Shown here one piece after another: positions 40,964-50,131 of a DNA stretch of 64,000 nt. Each line of letters opens with the position of its first letter. The first letter of the stretch is position 1. The translations under genes and the position numbers were made by a program. The notes beneath the pieces were generated by a model, which searched no databases, was not told the DNA's origin, and saw only the letters and a program-made list of their open reading frames with translations. The DNA comes from Dethiothermospora halolimnae (GTDB lineage: Bacteria > Bacillota > Clostridia > Tissierellales > VENL01): the NCBI RefSeq assembly GCF_037577855.1, contig NZ_JBAKFX010000003.1:1-64000 (forward strand), written 5' to 3'.

Positions 40964-41881
40964 TTATTGATTTAAATTTTTATTTCCTTGTTCAAATATC
41001 TCCATAGATCCCTCTAAATAGTCCTCTATCATATCTCTAACATTAGAATCTTTAAGGATTATTGATATCTCTATTCTTCTATTTCTTGCCCTATCTTCTT
41101 CTGTTCTTTCTATTACCGCTGGTCTAAATTCAGAATAACCACTAGCTAAAAAATATCTTCCATATAACTTTTCTAAAGTTTGATTGGCATTTAATAAATA
41201 GTTTACAACAGACGTAGCTCTTTTGGTGGACAAATCTCTATTAAATTCATGACTACTGTTTGAATCTGTATGCCCCTGTATGTTTATCGCATCTATATAT
41301 TTTCTTACATCTCTATTCTCCAATATATTTTCAAAGGCTACAGAAAGTTGATCTAATAATTCTTTTCCTTCTGGCTTTATTTCATAAGACCCTAAATCAA
41401 ACATTAACCCCTCATTTAACATTATATTTCCATTCTCTGATATTTTTAGGAGTTCCTCTCCTCTTTGATTTTCCTGTCCTAACTCTACTTCAATGGACTT
41501 TTTAACCTTCTCTAATACATCTAATCTAAGCATAGCTATATCCCTAAGTTGAGCCCTTAGATTTCCAAGTTCTCTATTACTCTCTGCTATTATTTCTTTT
41601 TGTTTTTCTGTTTTTCTTTGATATAACTTTAATATTTTTTCTCCCCTTTCAACCTCTGCCCGTATCTCATCTACTTCATCTCTAAGTAATTTTATTTTAT
41701 CCTTTTTTTTACTTATTTCTTCATTAGCTTCCTTTAAATGACTATCAAATATTATATTTTGTACAAAGGCCAAAATTATAAGAAAAAAAAGTATTAAGGC
41801 TATAGTTACCATCATATCAGTAAATGACGGCCAGAAATTATGCTCCTTATTATATTCTGTATATCTCTTTCTTCTCTTCAT
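40964..41881 (-). CDS. ZorB/MotB-like protein with OmpA-type peptidoglycan-binding domain
   Basis: The 305-residue protein has one N-terminal membrane helix (about 24-43) with the ion-binding aspartate D22 in WPSFTDMMVTIAL, a coiled coil (about 45-130), and an OmpA/MotB domain (about 150-290) with QGHTDSNSSHEFNRDLSTKR and ARNRRIEISI. This is the stator anchor of an ion-driven motor. It is paired with the ZorA/MotA-like gene 13 bp upstream. No flagellar gene is nearby, and no zorC, D or E gene, so it is an orphan Zorya-like or unassigned motor. Confidence 0.85.
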   Translation of the reverse strand: MKRRKRYTEYNKEHNFWPSFTDMMVTIALILFFLIILAFVQNIIFDSHLKEANEEISKKKDKIKLLRDEVDEIRAEVERGEKILKLYQRKTEKQKEIIAESNRELGNLRAQLRDIAMLRLDVLEKVKKSIEVELGQENQRGEELLKISENGNIMLNEGLMFDLGSYEIKPEGKELLDQLSVAFENILENRDVRKYIDAINIQGHTDSNSSHEFNRDLSTKRATSVVNYLLNANQTLEKLYGRYFLASGYSEFRPAVIERTEEDRARNRRIEISIILKDSNVRDMIEDYLEGSMEIFEQGNKNLNQ

Positions 41882-41894
41882 TATATCACCAACT

Positions 41895-42911
41895 TTAATT
41901 ATCTATTTTTTTACTTAACTTGTCTAAAGATACAGATATTTCACTAAACACTTCATTATCTTTTCTTATATTTTTAGTATTTGTTTTCATTTCTTCTGTA
42001 AAATCAGCAAATGCGACATTCATTCTGTCAATGTTAGTTTTTAAATGATGATTAAATTCAGAAAAGTCTCTAGTATTGTGGTTAAATTTATCAATTGCTT
42101 TATCAAAAGTATTAATAGAACCTATAAGCCCTGTAGCAGATGTTTCTATTTCTTTAGTTGCCACTGCTAAATTATTAACAGATTTACCTATTAACATTTC
42201 AAGATTTTTTTCAATTGATCCTCCAAAATCTTCAAATGTGTTTTTCAATTCATCCACAACCATTGCACTTTCTGATTTTTTAGTTCTAGCAAACTTAAGT
42301 GCTATAACATTATCTAAGTATTCTTCTATGTTTACCATAACCGATTCCTTAGTCTGTTCTATACTAAAAAATATATTAATAAGTGTCATAACTATAGATG
42401 ATGCTATACCGCATAATGAAGTAATAAATGCAACTGACATCCCTTTAATTGATTCGATTAATCCCCCTACTATATTAGATACTCCATTTAAAACCTCTCC
42501 ACTATCAGTACTTGCCAATACTTGTACCAGATCCGATATAGACAGTGTTAATCCATAAAATGTACCCAATAATCCTAAAATAATCATAAGTGAAATACTA
42601 GAATTCACAAACCTTTGTCCAAATTGAAGGCCTTTATATTCATTATTAAAATGTTTCTCTATTATAGCTTGGGTATTTATATCCTCTACATTACCTCCGG
42701 CTGATAATTTATAATCTTTTACAATAGAACCTAAGTATCTATTAGATTCCCCATCTTCATGCCCTTTTTTGATCCCATTTAAAGCATGTCCTACTTTTCT
42801 ATACCTTATTTTTATAACTATATTAGCTACTACAGCTATTGCCAATATGGCTAATATAAAACCTATTATCACTATAGATGCTGTATTTAATTTGTCGAAT
42901 AATGATATCAC
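41895..42911 (-). CDS. ZorA/ExbB/MotA-like ion channel subunit with helical tail
   Basis: The 338-residue protein has three predicted helices: about 11-36, about 105-135 (ISLMIILGLLGTFYGLTLSI) and about 155-190 (GMSVAFITSLCGIASSIVMT), the ExbB/TolQ/ZorA arrangement, followed by a soluble helical tail of about 140 residues with regularly spaced heptads (INTFDKAIDKFNHNTRDFSE). GTG at 42911 is chosen because AAGGAGG lies 7 nt upstream; the longer frame to 43064 is not credible. Its role with the MotB-like partner could be motility-unrelated work such as envelope sensing or anti-phage defence. Confidence 0.85.
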   Translation of the reverse strand: MISLFDKLNTASIVIIGFILAILAIAVVANIVIKIRYRKVGHALNGIKKGHEDGESNRYLGSIVKDYKLSAGGNVEDINTQAIIEKHFNNEYKGLQFGQRFVNSSISLMIILGLLGTFYGLTLSISDLVQVLASTDSGEVLNGVSNIVGGLIESIKGMSVAFITSLCGIASSIVMTLINIFFSIEQTKESVMVNIEEYLDNVIALKFARTKKSESAMVVDELKNTFEDFGGSIEKNLEMLIGKSVNNLAVATKEIETSATGLIGSINTFDKAIDKFNHNTRDFSEFNHHLKTNIDRMNVAFADFTEEMKTNTKNIRKDNEVFSEISVSLDKLSKKIDN

Positions 42912-42948
42912 ATTTATTCCTCCTTTATATTTAGTTCGTATAATTATA

Positions 42949-42984
42949 ACATCATAAAATCTAAAAATATATCTTTTATGATGT
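42949..42984. promoter_or_regulatory. 11-bp inverted repeat before the motor genes
   Basis: ACATCATAAAA (42949-42959) and TTTTATGATGT (42974-42984) are perfect inverted copies 14 nt apart. They lie upstream of the motor genes and overlap the region of a TATAAT on the minus strand (about 42941-42946), so an operator is plausible. No cognate regulator was identified. Confidence 0.5.
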
Positions 42985-43023
42985 ATTGTTACCATCCTTA
43001 TTATTATCACAAAATAGTGAAAT

Positions 43024-44901
43024 CTAATTCCCTTTTTCAGATAAAATAACCGTATTCGCCACAAATTGACCCTTATAATATTCTCCTATAACTTCTATCT
43101 TATCGTCATCATCTAATGTTTTTGGCCTCATTCTCTTTCCATCTAATCCAATAAAGTTAGTATCTTCATCAAATATTATAATAATATACTCTCCTTTTCT
43201 ATATTTAGGGGATTGTATATATAGCTCAATTTTTTCTTTTCTAACACTTATATCATCGATTATTCCAATATATCTTTCTCCATGATCCCTAGACTCAGCT
43301 TCTAGTTTCCTTACTTTCCCGCTTTCCACTTCAAGCTCTACATAATATCCATTTCTTAGGTCATAAATACTTTCTAGATCATCATCTATTTCTATTGTGG
43401 CATCTTTCGGCAAATCATACGTAACTTTTTTATCATCTTTATCTATTATAGTTATCTGAGATAACTCAGATATATTTATTGACTTAATTATACCCTCATT
43501 ATCTTCTTCTGTAGCTTCTGCTTCTATACTTTTAACCTTATTGTATTTTAGCTTAAGTTCAACTTGATCTCCAACTCTTAATGTTTCCACCCTGACTTTT
43601 TTATCATTTCTTTCCACATAAACATCATCTAATATATAATACTTGTTTTCTTGTCCATCTTTGTTTTTTATAATTACACTTGGATTATCCTCTATTTCTA
43701 TTTCAGTTATATATCCTTCTACATCTTTGTCCTCTCTTATTCCTTCTATATCCACTATCTTACTTTTTTTAACTTGTATTTCTACATAATCGCCTTCATC
43801 TATATCTTTTAACTTAACATCAACATTATCAAGTTCAATATCAGCATCACTATCTACAACAAAAGTCTTTTTTATATCATCATTTCCTTTTTCATATTCT
43901 ATAGTAATTTTGTTTTCCTTTTTTCCAATGTTATATACATATCCTTCATATTCATCCTCTATAGTTTCTCCATTTACGGATATTATTTTCTTAGTATCAT
44001 CAACTTCTAGTTCAACCTTTAATCCCACTATTAAATCCGACACCTTTGATATATCTCCATCAATTTTTATTTTGGCATCATCTTCTATTCTATAAACTTT
44101 GTCTTTACCGTCATCATCTATATTCAAAAATAAATTGTCGCTTATATTATATATTTTTATTATATTACCGTGTACACTATATGTATCTTTATTGCTGTCA
44201 TTAACTATATTTTCCTCCATATCTATTTCTTTATTTTCATTTAAATAATCTACAGCAACACTTAAGATCTTCGCTATAATAGCCCTTGTTAGAGATGTAT
44301 CTGGATTAAATTTCCCATCTCCACTTCCCTGTTCATTTAAAACACCTATATCCAGCATCATTTTAACATATTTTCTAGACTTGACTGGTATATTCTCAGT
44401 ATCTTTAAATGGCAGTATAATTATTTTATTTTCCCTAGCTTTTTCTTCTAAACCCATAGCTTTGGTTATATATACACATATTTCGTATTTTTTGGCAAAT
44501 TTCCCTTTATCCTTTGTATATATTTCTTTTACTGCTTCTTTGCTTATTATGTCTCTATCTATGGCAATAGCTATGCCCTTCTTAGCCCAATTATCAACAC
44601 CTATACTATTTAAAAATTCATTATATCTATCTTGTATAATCTTAGCTTCATTATCACTAATATCTAATATTCTAGATAACATGACCAAACTTTGAACTGT
44701 TGTAACCCTATCATTCGGCCTAAATGTTGCATCTGGATAACCAGTAATTATTTTATTTTTATTCATTTTTTCAATATAATCATAAGCCCAGTAGTCTTTT
44801 TTAACATCTGTAAATGATCTTGCGTAAACCATAGTAGGCATCATTGCCAATATGATAATACATATTATGAATTTTTTATGGTTTATTAACACTCTAAACA
44901 T
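43024..44901 (-). CDS. S-layer-homology surface protein with beta-domain repeats
   Basis: The 625-residue protein has a signal peptide (about residues 1-27, ending MVYAR), then three SLH domains (residues about 28-195: RSFTDVKKDYWAYDYIEKM, DNWAKKGIAIAI, GDGKFNPDTSLTRAI) that bind cell-wall polysaccharide. Residues about 215-620 are about five beta-rich repeats of roughly 75 residues with alternating acidic strands (for example EGYITEIEIEDNPSVIIKN). The start at 44901 is set by GGAGAG; a frame to 44979 has no ribosome site. Function beyond wall attachment is unknown. Confidence 0.85.
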   Translation of the reverse strand: MFRVLINHKKFIICIIILAMMPTMVYARSFTDVKKDYWAYDYIEKMNKNKIITGYPDATFRPNDRVTTVQSLVMLSRILDISDNEAKIIQDRYNEFLNSIGVDNWAKKGIAIAIDRDIISKEAVKEIYTKDKGKFAKKYEICVYITKAMGLEEKARENKIIILPFKDTENIPVKSRKYVKMMLDIGVLNEQGSGDGKFNPDTSLTRAIIAKILSVAVDYLNENKEIDMEENIVNDSNKDTYSVHGNIIKIYNISDNLFLNIDDDGKDKVYRIEDDAKIKIDGDISKVSDLIVGLKVELEVDDTKKIISVNGETIEDEYEGYVYNIGKKENKITIEYEKGNDDIKKTFVVDSDADIELDNVDVKLKDIDEGDYVEIQVKKSKIVDIEGIREDKDVEGYITEIEIEDNPSVIIKNKDGQENKYYILDDVYVERNDKKVRVETLRVGDQVELKLKYNKVKSIEAEATEEDNEGIIKSINISELSQITIIDKDDKKVTYDLPKDATIEIDDDLESIYDLRNGYYVELEVESGKVRKLEAESRDHGERYIGIIDDISVRKEKIELYIQSPKYRKGEYIIIIFDEDTNFIGLDGKRMRPKTLDDDDKIEVIGEYYKGQFVANTVILSEKGN

Positions 44902-45016
44902 GATTATCTCTCCTATCCTATTTAATATTATAAAGTAATGCCAAATCAAAATTAACATCTTACTGTTAATATTCTTCATATAACTTATAATTCCTTCTAT
45001 AATTATTGTAAAATAT

Positions 45017-45057
45017 AAAAGGTAGAGCTGCTAAAAATAGCTTACCCTACCTTTTAG
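45017..45057 (-). terminator. Terminator of the RND efflux operon
   Basis: AAAAGGTAG (45017-45025) pairs with CTACCTTTT (45047-45055), with inner AGCT pairing, directly after the TetR gene stop. Confidence 0.75.
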
Positions 45058-45062
45058 TGTCA

Positions 45063-45638
45063 TTATAACATACTTTCAACTAAAAAATCCACAATCTTTT
45101 TATGATCAACATCATACACATTTTTATCATTTAAAAATATTTCCTCTGCATAATATTGATTTATGGTTCCTAGTATCATAAAGCTTGCTATATTTATGTC
45201 TAAATCCTCTCTAACCTCACCTCTGTTAATAGCCTCTTTTAGAATATCTTCTAAAAGTATAAAGACCTTTTGCCTAAACTCTTTTATATATAACTTTATC
45301 TTTGAAGAAAATATGTCATTTTTTTTAGGCAAAGATTCCATCATATCCATATGCCTATTTATCGATTCTCCATGATAAAATGCATATGCTAAAAGTCTAT
45401 TCCTCAAACCTTCTTGTTCAATTATTTTATAAATATCTTCAAAATATCTATCTAAAGTATAAATAACTAACTCTTGAAAAAGATTTTTTTTACTTTCAAA
45501 ATATTCATACACTGTTCCCTTTCCTATACCAGCTTCTTTTGCTATATCCTCAATTTTCGATTTGTAATATCCATTTTGAGAAAAAACATCTAGGGCCGAA
45601 TCTAATATCTTCTCCCTTCGTTCCTCTTTGTTAATCAT
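45063..45638 (-). CDS. TetR-family repressor of the RND efflux operon
   Basis: The 191-residue regulator has the TetR N-terminal HTH (residues about 8-54: REKILDSALDVFSQNGYYKS and AGIGKGTVYEYFESKKNLF) and a divergent ligand-binding C-terminal domain. ATG at 45638 follows GAGGAGAAG. It is the last gene of the adaptor-RND-TetR operon and probably represses it through the palindrome at 49981-50000. Confidence 0.9.
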   Translation of the reverse strand: MINKEERREKILDSALDVFSQNGYYKSKIEDIAKEAGIGKGTVYEYFESKKNLFQELVIYTLDRYFEDIYKIIEQEGLRNRLLAYAFYHGESINRHMDMMESLPKKNDIFSSKIKLYIKEFRQKVFILLEDILKEAINRGEVREDLDINIASFMILGTINQYYAEEIFLNDKNVYDVDHKKIVDFLVESML

Positions 45639-45700
45639 TTTCTTCTCCTCTCTAAAAATTATCCAGAAGAATTTACAATTCTCCAAAGAATAACCACTTG

Positions 45701-48700
45701 TTAAGCACTTTTTCTTTTAAATATCTTTACTTTAATAAATCTTGCAAGATCATCAAACAACGTATAGACAACTGGTATAAATACTAATGTTAGTACTGTA
45801 GATAATAATAGTCCTCCAATAACTGCTGTAGCCATAGGTGCTTGGGTCTCTGCTCCCTCACCTATTCCTAATGCCAGCGGGATAAGACCTAAAACAGTAG
45901 TCAATGTAGTCATAAGTATTGGTCTAAGTCTTATAGGTCCTGAGTTTATTATTGCTTCAGTTCTATTTTCCCCTTCTCTTCGTCTAGTATTTATATAGTC
46001 AATAAGCACTATTGCATTATTAACCACTATTCCGGCCAACATAATAAATCCTATTAATGCTGGCACACTTAGAGATCTTCTAGTTAAGAACAATGCTAAT
46101 GCCCCTCCTGCAAATGCTAATGGAACAGATAACATTATGCTAAATGGATGTAATAAAGACTCAAATTGAGATGCAAGTATCATATACACAAGAACTACGG
46201 CCAATATAAGAGCTAAACCTAAGTCTGAAAATGCATCATTTAACTCTTTATTTTCTCCTCCAAATTCATAACTATATCCCTCTGGCATATTATATTCATC
46301 TATTTTTAGTCTTATATCATCTGTTATACTCTTTAAATCCCTACCTAAAATTTGACTTGTTACAGATACTGTCCTTACCTGTCCATCTCTATTTATACCT
46401 ACAGGTCCCCTTTCTATGGAGATATCTGATACTTGAGCTAAGGGCACTCTTATGTCCATAGGAGTGTCAATAAAGCTCTGGCCTAGGTTGGAAATACTTT
46501 TGCTAAATATTTCATCTCCTTTAACCACTATATCTATCTCATCCCCATCAATCTTATAACGAGTTGCCGTGGTCCCCGATATAGTACTTTTTACACTATT
46601 TGCAATTTGGGCTGCAGTTAACCCATATTGAGATGCCATTTGTCTATTTATTTTTATTCGGACTTCTGGAATTCCGTCAGATAGAGTAGTTTCAACACCT
46701 CTAGTTCCATCTATTGATGTAATAATATCTTTGAAATCTTCAGATATAGTTTTAAGTGTGTCTATATCATCACCTTTAATATCTATGCTTATAGGAGCTC
46801 CTCCTGCTCCTCCCATCATCATACTAGATGCTTCACTAACTTTCTTATCTGCTCCAGGTATGTCTTTAATCCTACTTCTTAATTCATCGGCGATTTCAGA
46901 AGTGGATCTATCCCTTTTATCTAAATCAATAAGGCTAACTGTTATACTCGCCTTATTAGAATTATTTCCTCCAAAGGAAATAGCACCGCTAGAACCTATA
47001 TTTGATAGTACAGATTCTATTTCAGCGACATTTTTTATTTTATTTTCTATTTTTGTTACTATATTATTAGTTTCTTCTAATTCTGCCCCTTGAGGCAAAG
47101 ATACACTTATTGTAATTTGTCCTTCGTCTACTTTTGGAAAAAATTCTGCCCCTACACTAAATATAGATACCATACTAACCACAAATATTAAAATAGCCAG
47201 TAACACTGTTGTCTTTCTATGTGTTATAGCCCACTTCAATATTCTCTTATATATGGATTCAACTTTGAAAAACAGTTTGTCGAAGGTATCGTATATAATA
47301 GAAAAAAGTCTAAATTTATTATTATGTTTTTCTCCTTGTTCTCTATCAACCTTTAAAAACTTAGATGATAGCATGGGTATTATCGTTAAAGAAACCAATA
47401 ATGATGCTATAAGGGACATTGTAACAGTAAGAGCCAGCTCTTTAAATATGGTTGAAGCAATTCCTTCAATAAATACTATTGGTAAAAATACTGCTATTGT
47501 AGTTAGAGTAGATGCAGTAACTGCTATTCCAACTTCCTTAGCCCCTTTTATGGCAGCTTCCTTTCTAGAGTAACCATCTTGTCTAAACCTATAAATGTTC
47601 TCAAGTACAACTATTGCATTATCTACAAGCATACCTATCCCTAAGGCCAATCCACCAAGGGTCATAAGATTTAGTGTAATATCATTAAAATATATAAGTA
47701 TGAAAGTTGCAATTATTGATATAGGTATTGCCGTACCTATTATTATAGTAGTCCTAAAATTTCTTAAAAATAGATATAATATAACTATAGCTAAAATAGC
47801 ACCTATAATAGCATTTTGCATAACATTATTTATTGATAACTTAATAAACTCCGATAAATCTAAAACTACCTTTATATTTATTCCATTTAAATCTTCTTCT
47901 AAATTTTTTATTTCTTCATTTACCCTATTAGCTACAGTTACAGTATTACTACCCGATTGTTTTTGTATAGATATACCTATACTCTTATTGCCATTTAATT
48001 TAGATATTGCATCTAGCTCCTTATTTTTGAACTTCACTTCAGCTAAATCTTCTAAATATACAACTCCACCAGTTTTAAGGGGAATGGGTAACCTTTTTAT
48101 CTCATCAATTGATTTAAATTCCCCCATAGTTCTTACTATAAGATCTTGACTTCCCTTTGTAACCCTCCCCCCTGGTAAATTTAGATTTTCTGCTCCTATT
48201 ATCTTAGATATATAGTCTATAGAAATCCCATATCCCATCATTTTTCTTTGATTTAATGAGACCTCTATCTCTCTTTCATATCCACCGATAATATCTATGG
48301 AAGCCACTCCTTCTAGTCTTTCTAGCCTGGGCTTTATAGTATCCTCTGCTATATTTTGAAGTTTTGCCAAATCCCCTCCATTAGATATAGCAATATTCAT
48401 AATAGGCTGAGCATTTGGATCTATCTTCATTACCATAGGATCATTGGCTCCATCCGGCAAATAGCCCTTAACTAAATCTACGTTCTCTCTCATTTTCAAT
48501 GAAGCAAAATCCATATCTGTTCCAAAATTAAATTCTGCTATAACTATTGAACTTCCCTCTGATGATACAGAACTTACATTTTTTATGTTATCAACTGTAA
48601 CAATTGTTTCTTCCAAAGGCTTAGTAATTAATTTTTCAATCTCTTCAGGCCCTACTCCCCTATATGTTGTTTGAACTATAGCCACTGGCACCTCTATTTC

Positions 48701-48823
48701 TGGTAATAAATCTATTGGTAGTCTAGTCAAGGAAATAAAACCTAGTAATAGAATAATAAGTGTTATCATGATTATTGTTACAGGTCTATTTACAGCTAAC
48801 TTTGATAAATTCATACTATTCAC
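45701..48823 (-). CDS. RND-family efflux pump (HAE1/AcrB-like)
   Basis: The 1040-residue inner-membrane pump has the usual two halves of six helices plus large extracytoplasmic porter domains. The TM4 motif GIGMLVDNAIVVLENIYRFR carries one aspartate where AcrB has two, and the second half has LAGIVVNNAIVLIDYINTRR. It would act with the lipoprotein adaptor encoded just upstream, with an 8-bp overlap (stop and start share ATGA context). RND pumps are usually in diderms; clostridial examples are known but poorly understood. Confidence 0.95.
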   Translation of the reverse strand: MNSMNLSKLAVNRPVTIIMITLIILLLGFISLTRLPIDLLPEIEVPVAIVQTTYRGVGPEEIEKLITKPLEETIVTVDNIKNVSSVSSEGSSIVIAEFNFGTDMDFASLKMRENVDLVKGYLPDGANDPMVMKIDPNAQPIMNIAISNGGDLAKLQNIAEDTIKPRLERLEGVASIDIIGGYEREIEVSLNQRKMMGYGISIDYISKIIGAENLNLPGGRVTKGSQDLIVRTMGEFKSIDEIKRLPIPLKTGGVVYLEDLAEVKFKNKELDAISKLNGNKSIGISIQKQSGSNTVTVANRVNEEIKNLEEDLNGINIKVVLDLSEFIKLSINNVMQNAIIGAILAIVILYLFLRNFRTTIIIGTAIPISIIATFILIYFNDITLNLMTLGGLALGIGMLVDNAIVVLENIYRFRQDGYSRKEAAIKGAKEVGIAVTASTLTTIAVFLPIVFIEGIASTIFKELALTVTMSLIASLLVSLTIIPMLSSKFLKVDREQGEKHNNKFRLFSIIYDTFDKLFFKVESIYKRILKWAITHRKTTVLLAILIFVVSMVSIFSVGAEFFPKVDEGQITISVSLPQGAELEETNNIVTKIENKIKNVAEIESVLSNIGSSGAISFGGNNSNKASITVSLIDLDKRDRSTSEIADELRSRIKDIPGADKKVSEASSMMMGGAGGAPISIDIKGDDIDTLKTISEDFKDIITSIDGTRGVETTLSDGIPEVRIKINRQMASQYGLTAAQIANSVKSTISGTTATRYKIDGDEIDIVVKGDEIFSKSISNLGQSFIDTPMDIRVPLAQVSDISIERGPVGINRDGQVRTVSVTSQILGRDLKSITDDIRLKIDEYNMPEGYSYEFGGENKELNDAFSDLGLALILAVVLVYMILASQFESLLHPFSIMLSVPLAFAGGALALFLTRRSLSVPALIGFIMLAGIVVNNAIVLIDYINTRRREGENRTEAIINSGPIRLRPILMTTLTTVLGLIPLALGIGEGAETQAPMATAVIGGLLLSTVLTLVFIPVVYTLFDDLARFIKVKIFKRKSA

Positions 48824-49952
48824 CTCTTATTATTTTTACTTTTTCCCCTTCGTCTGTATAATTTTGTCCTTTAACTATAACTTTTTCTCCTTCATTTACA
48901 CCTTCCACTATCTCTATATATTCTCCTGTATCCAACCCCGTTTTTACTTTTCTTCTTACAGCTCTATTTTCTTCTACTATATATATAATATCTTCTCCTT
49001 CATCCTTTACAACGGCTTCGCTTTTTACTGATATTACGTCCTCTCTTACATTAGTTTTAATATCAACTTTAGAGAACATTCCCGGTTTTATTTTTCCATT
49101 TTCATTATCCACATATATTTTAACTGGATATAACTGAATCCTTTGATTTACTGATGGACTAACCGTATTTATTTTTCCAGTTACATCTTTTAAAGGAACA
49201 GAAGGTATATCTATATTAACCTCCATCCCCTTGTAAATTTCATTTATTATGTCTTCAGTTACATTTATCTCTACATACACTTTATTTGCATTAACTATAG
49301 TCATAGATGGCTGAGTATTTGTTGCAAACTCTCCTTCTTCAATATTAACCATTGAAATCACACCACTTATAGGAGAACTAATATTAGTATTATCAATAGC
49401 ATCTAATGCTTGTTGATAGGTCACCTTTGCCTGTTCTACTTGAGTTTTAGCAGCTTCAAGAGAATTATTAGATGCAGCTATTTTAGCCTGTTCATACTGA
49501 GCCTTTGTAGCTGCCCCCTGTTCATATAGTTCCTTTGTTCTTTGAAAGTTCTTTTGGGCATTATCTATTTTTTCCTTTGTAAGTTCAAAGTTAGCTTTGG
49601 CCCCTTCATATGCTACTTTTGCTTGTTTTACTTTCTTTTGGATATCATCTTTTTCTAATGTGAATAATATATCCCCTTTATTGACTTTATCTCCCACTTC
49701 CCCTTTTATACTTTCAACTTTACCTACTATCTTGGGTAATATCATAACTTCCTTATCCGCTTTTATTTTACCACTAAATGTACTTACATTAAATAAAGTT
49801 TTCTTTTTTACATCTTCAACATTAACAGGAGTATAGTTTTCTTCTTTTTTTACACTATTTCCCTCTGTATCTTTATTATCACTCCCACATCCCACTAAAA
49901 CTCCAATACTAAGTAATAATATTACAACTATTAAACTTAATTTTTTTGACAT
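48816..49952 (-). CDS. RND periplasmic adaptor (membrane fusion) lipoprotein
   Basis: The 378-residue protein has a lipobox (SIGVLVGC, C22 lipid-modified). It contains the lipoyl/barrel-sandwich domain (VGDKVNKGDILFTLEKDDIQ), a long alpha-hairpin (about 105-185, rich in Lys/Ala), and beta-barrel and membrane-proximal domains (PVKIYVDNENGKIKPGMFSK). It couples the RND pump to an outer channel. Start ATG follows AAGGAGG. Confidence 0.93.
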   Translation of the reverse strand: MSKKLSLIVVILLLSIGVLVGCGSDNKDTEGNSVKKEENYTPVNVEDVKKKTLFNVSTFSGKIKADKEVMILPKIVGKVESIKGEVGDKVNKGDILFTLEKDDIQKKVKQAKVAYEGAKANFELTKEKIDNAQKNFQRTKELYEQGAATKAQYEQAKIAASNNSLEAAKTQVEQAKVTYQQALDAIDNTNISSPISGVISMVNIEEGEFATNTQPSMTIVNANKVYVEINVTEDIINEIYKGMEVNIDIPSVPLKDVTGKINTVSPSVNQRIQLYPVKIYVDNENGKIKPGMFSKVDIKTNVREDVISVKSEAVVKDEGEDIIYIVEENRAVRRKVKTGLDTGEYIEIVEGVNEGEKVIVKGQNYTDEGEKVKIIRGE

Positions 49953-49980
49953 TATCCATTCCTCCTTATCCTTGTTTGAA

Positions 49981-50000
49981 AACTGAACAGTCAGTCAGTT
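49981..50000. promoter_or_regulatory. Probable TetR operator of the RND operon
   Basis: Reading minus: AACTGA...TCAGTT outer half-sites with CTGACTGACTGTTCAG core; the palindrome sits immediately downstream of the promoter -10 element (50007-50012). Position and symmetry fit a TetR-type autoregulatory operator. Confidence 0.7.
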
Positions 50001-50006
50001 GTTTTC

Positions 50007-50035
50007 ATTCTATTCTTAATTATAATAATTGTCAA
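50007..50035 (-). promoter_or_regulatory. Sigma-A promoter of the RND-TetR operon
   Basis: TTGACA (50035-50030) with a 17-nt spacer and TAGAAT (50012-50007) on the minus strand. It precedes the adaptor gene by about 55 nt, and the operator follows directly. Confidence 0.8.
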
Positions 50036-50093
50036 GTGATTTTAATTAATATTAACAATTTAAGATATTATTGATTATACAATAATAAATCGT

Positions 50094-50126
50094 AAAAAAA
50101 CAAGGCTGATCGGTCAGTCAGCCTTG
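50094..50126 (-). terminator. Terminator of the ABC-2 permease operon, containing an operator-like sequence
   Basis: CAAGGCTGA (50101-50109) pairs with TCAGCCTTG (50118-50126), followed by T7 on the minus strand. The hairpin core CTGACTGACCGATCAG differs from the RND operator core CTGACTGACTGTTCAG at only two of 16 positions, so TetR may also bind here. Confidence 0.8.
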
Positions 50127-50131
50127 TCTTT

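Noticed and set aside
40964..42911. Flagellar MotA-MotB stator
   Set aside because: The channel subunit has the three-helix ExbB/ZorA layout with a long tail rather than the four-helix MotA fold, and no flagellar or chemotaxis gene is nearby.
45701..48823. Frameshift or pseudogene in the RND pump
   Set aside because: The frame is continuous at 1040 residues with both halves and overlaps the adaptor stop normally.
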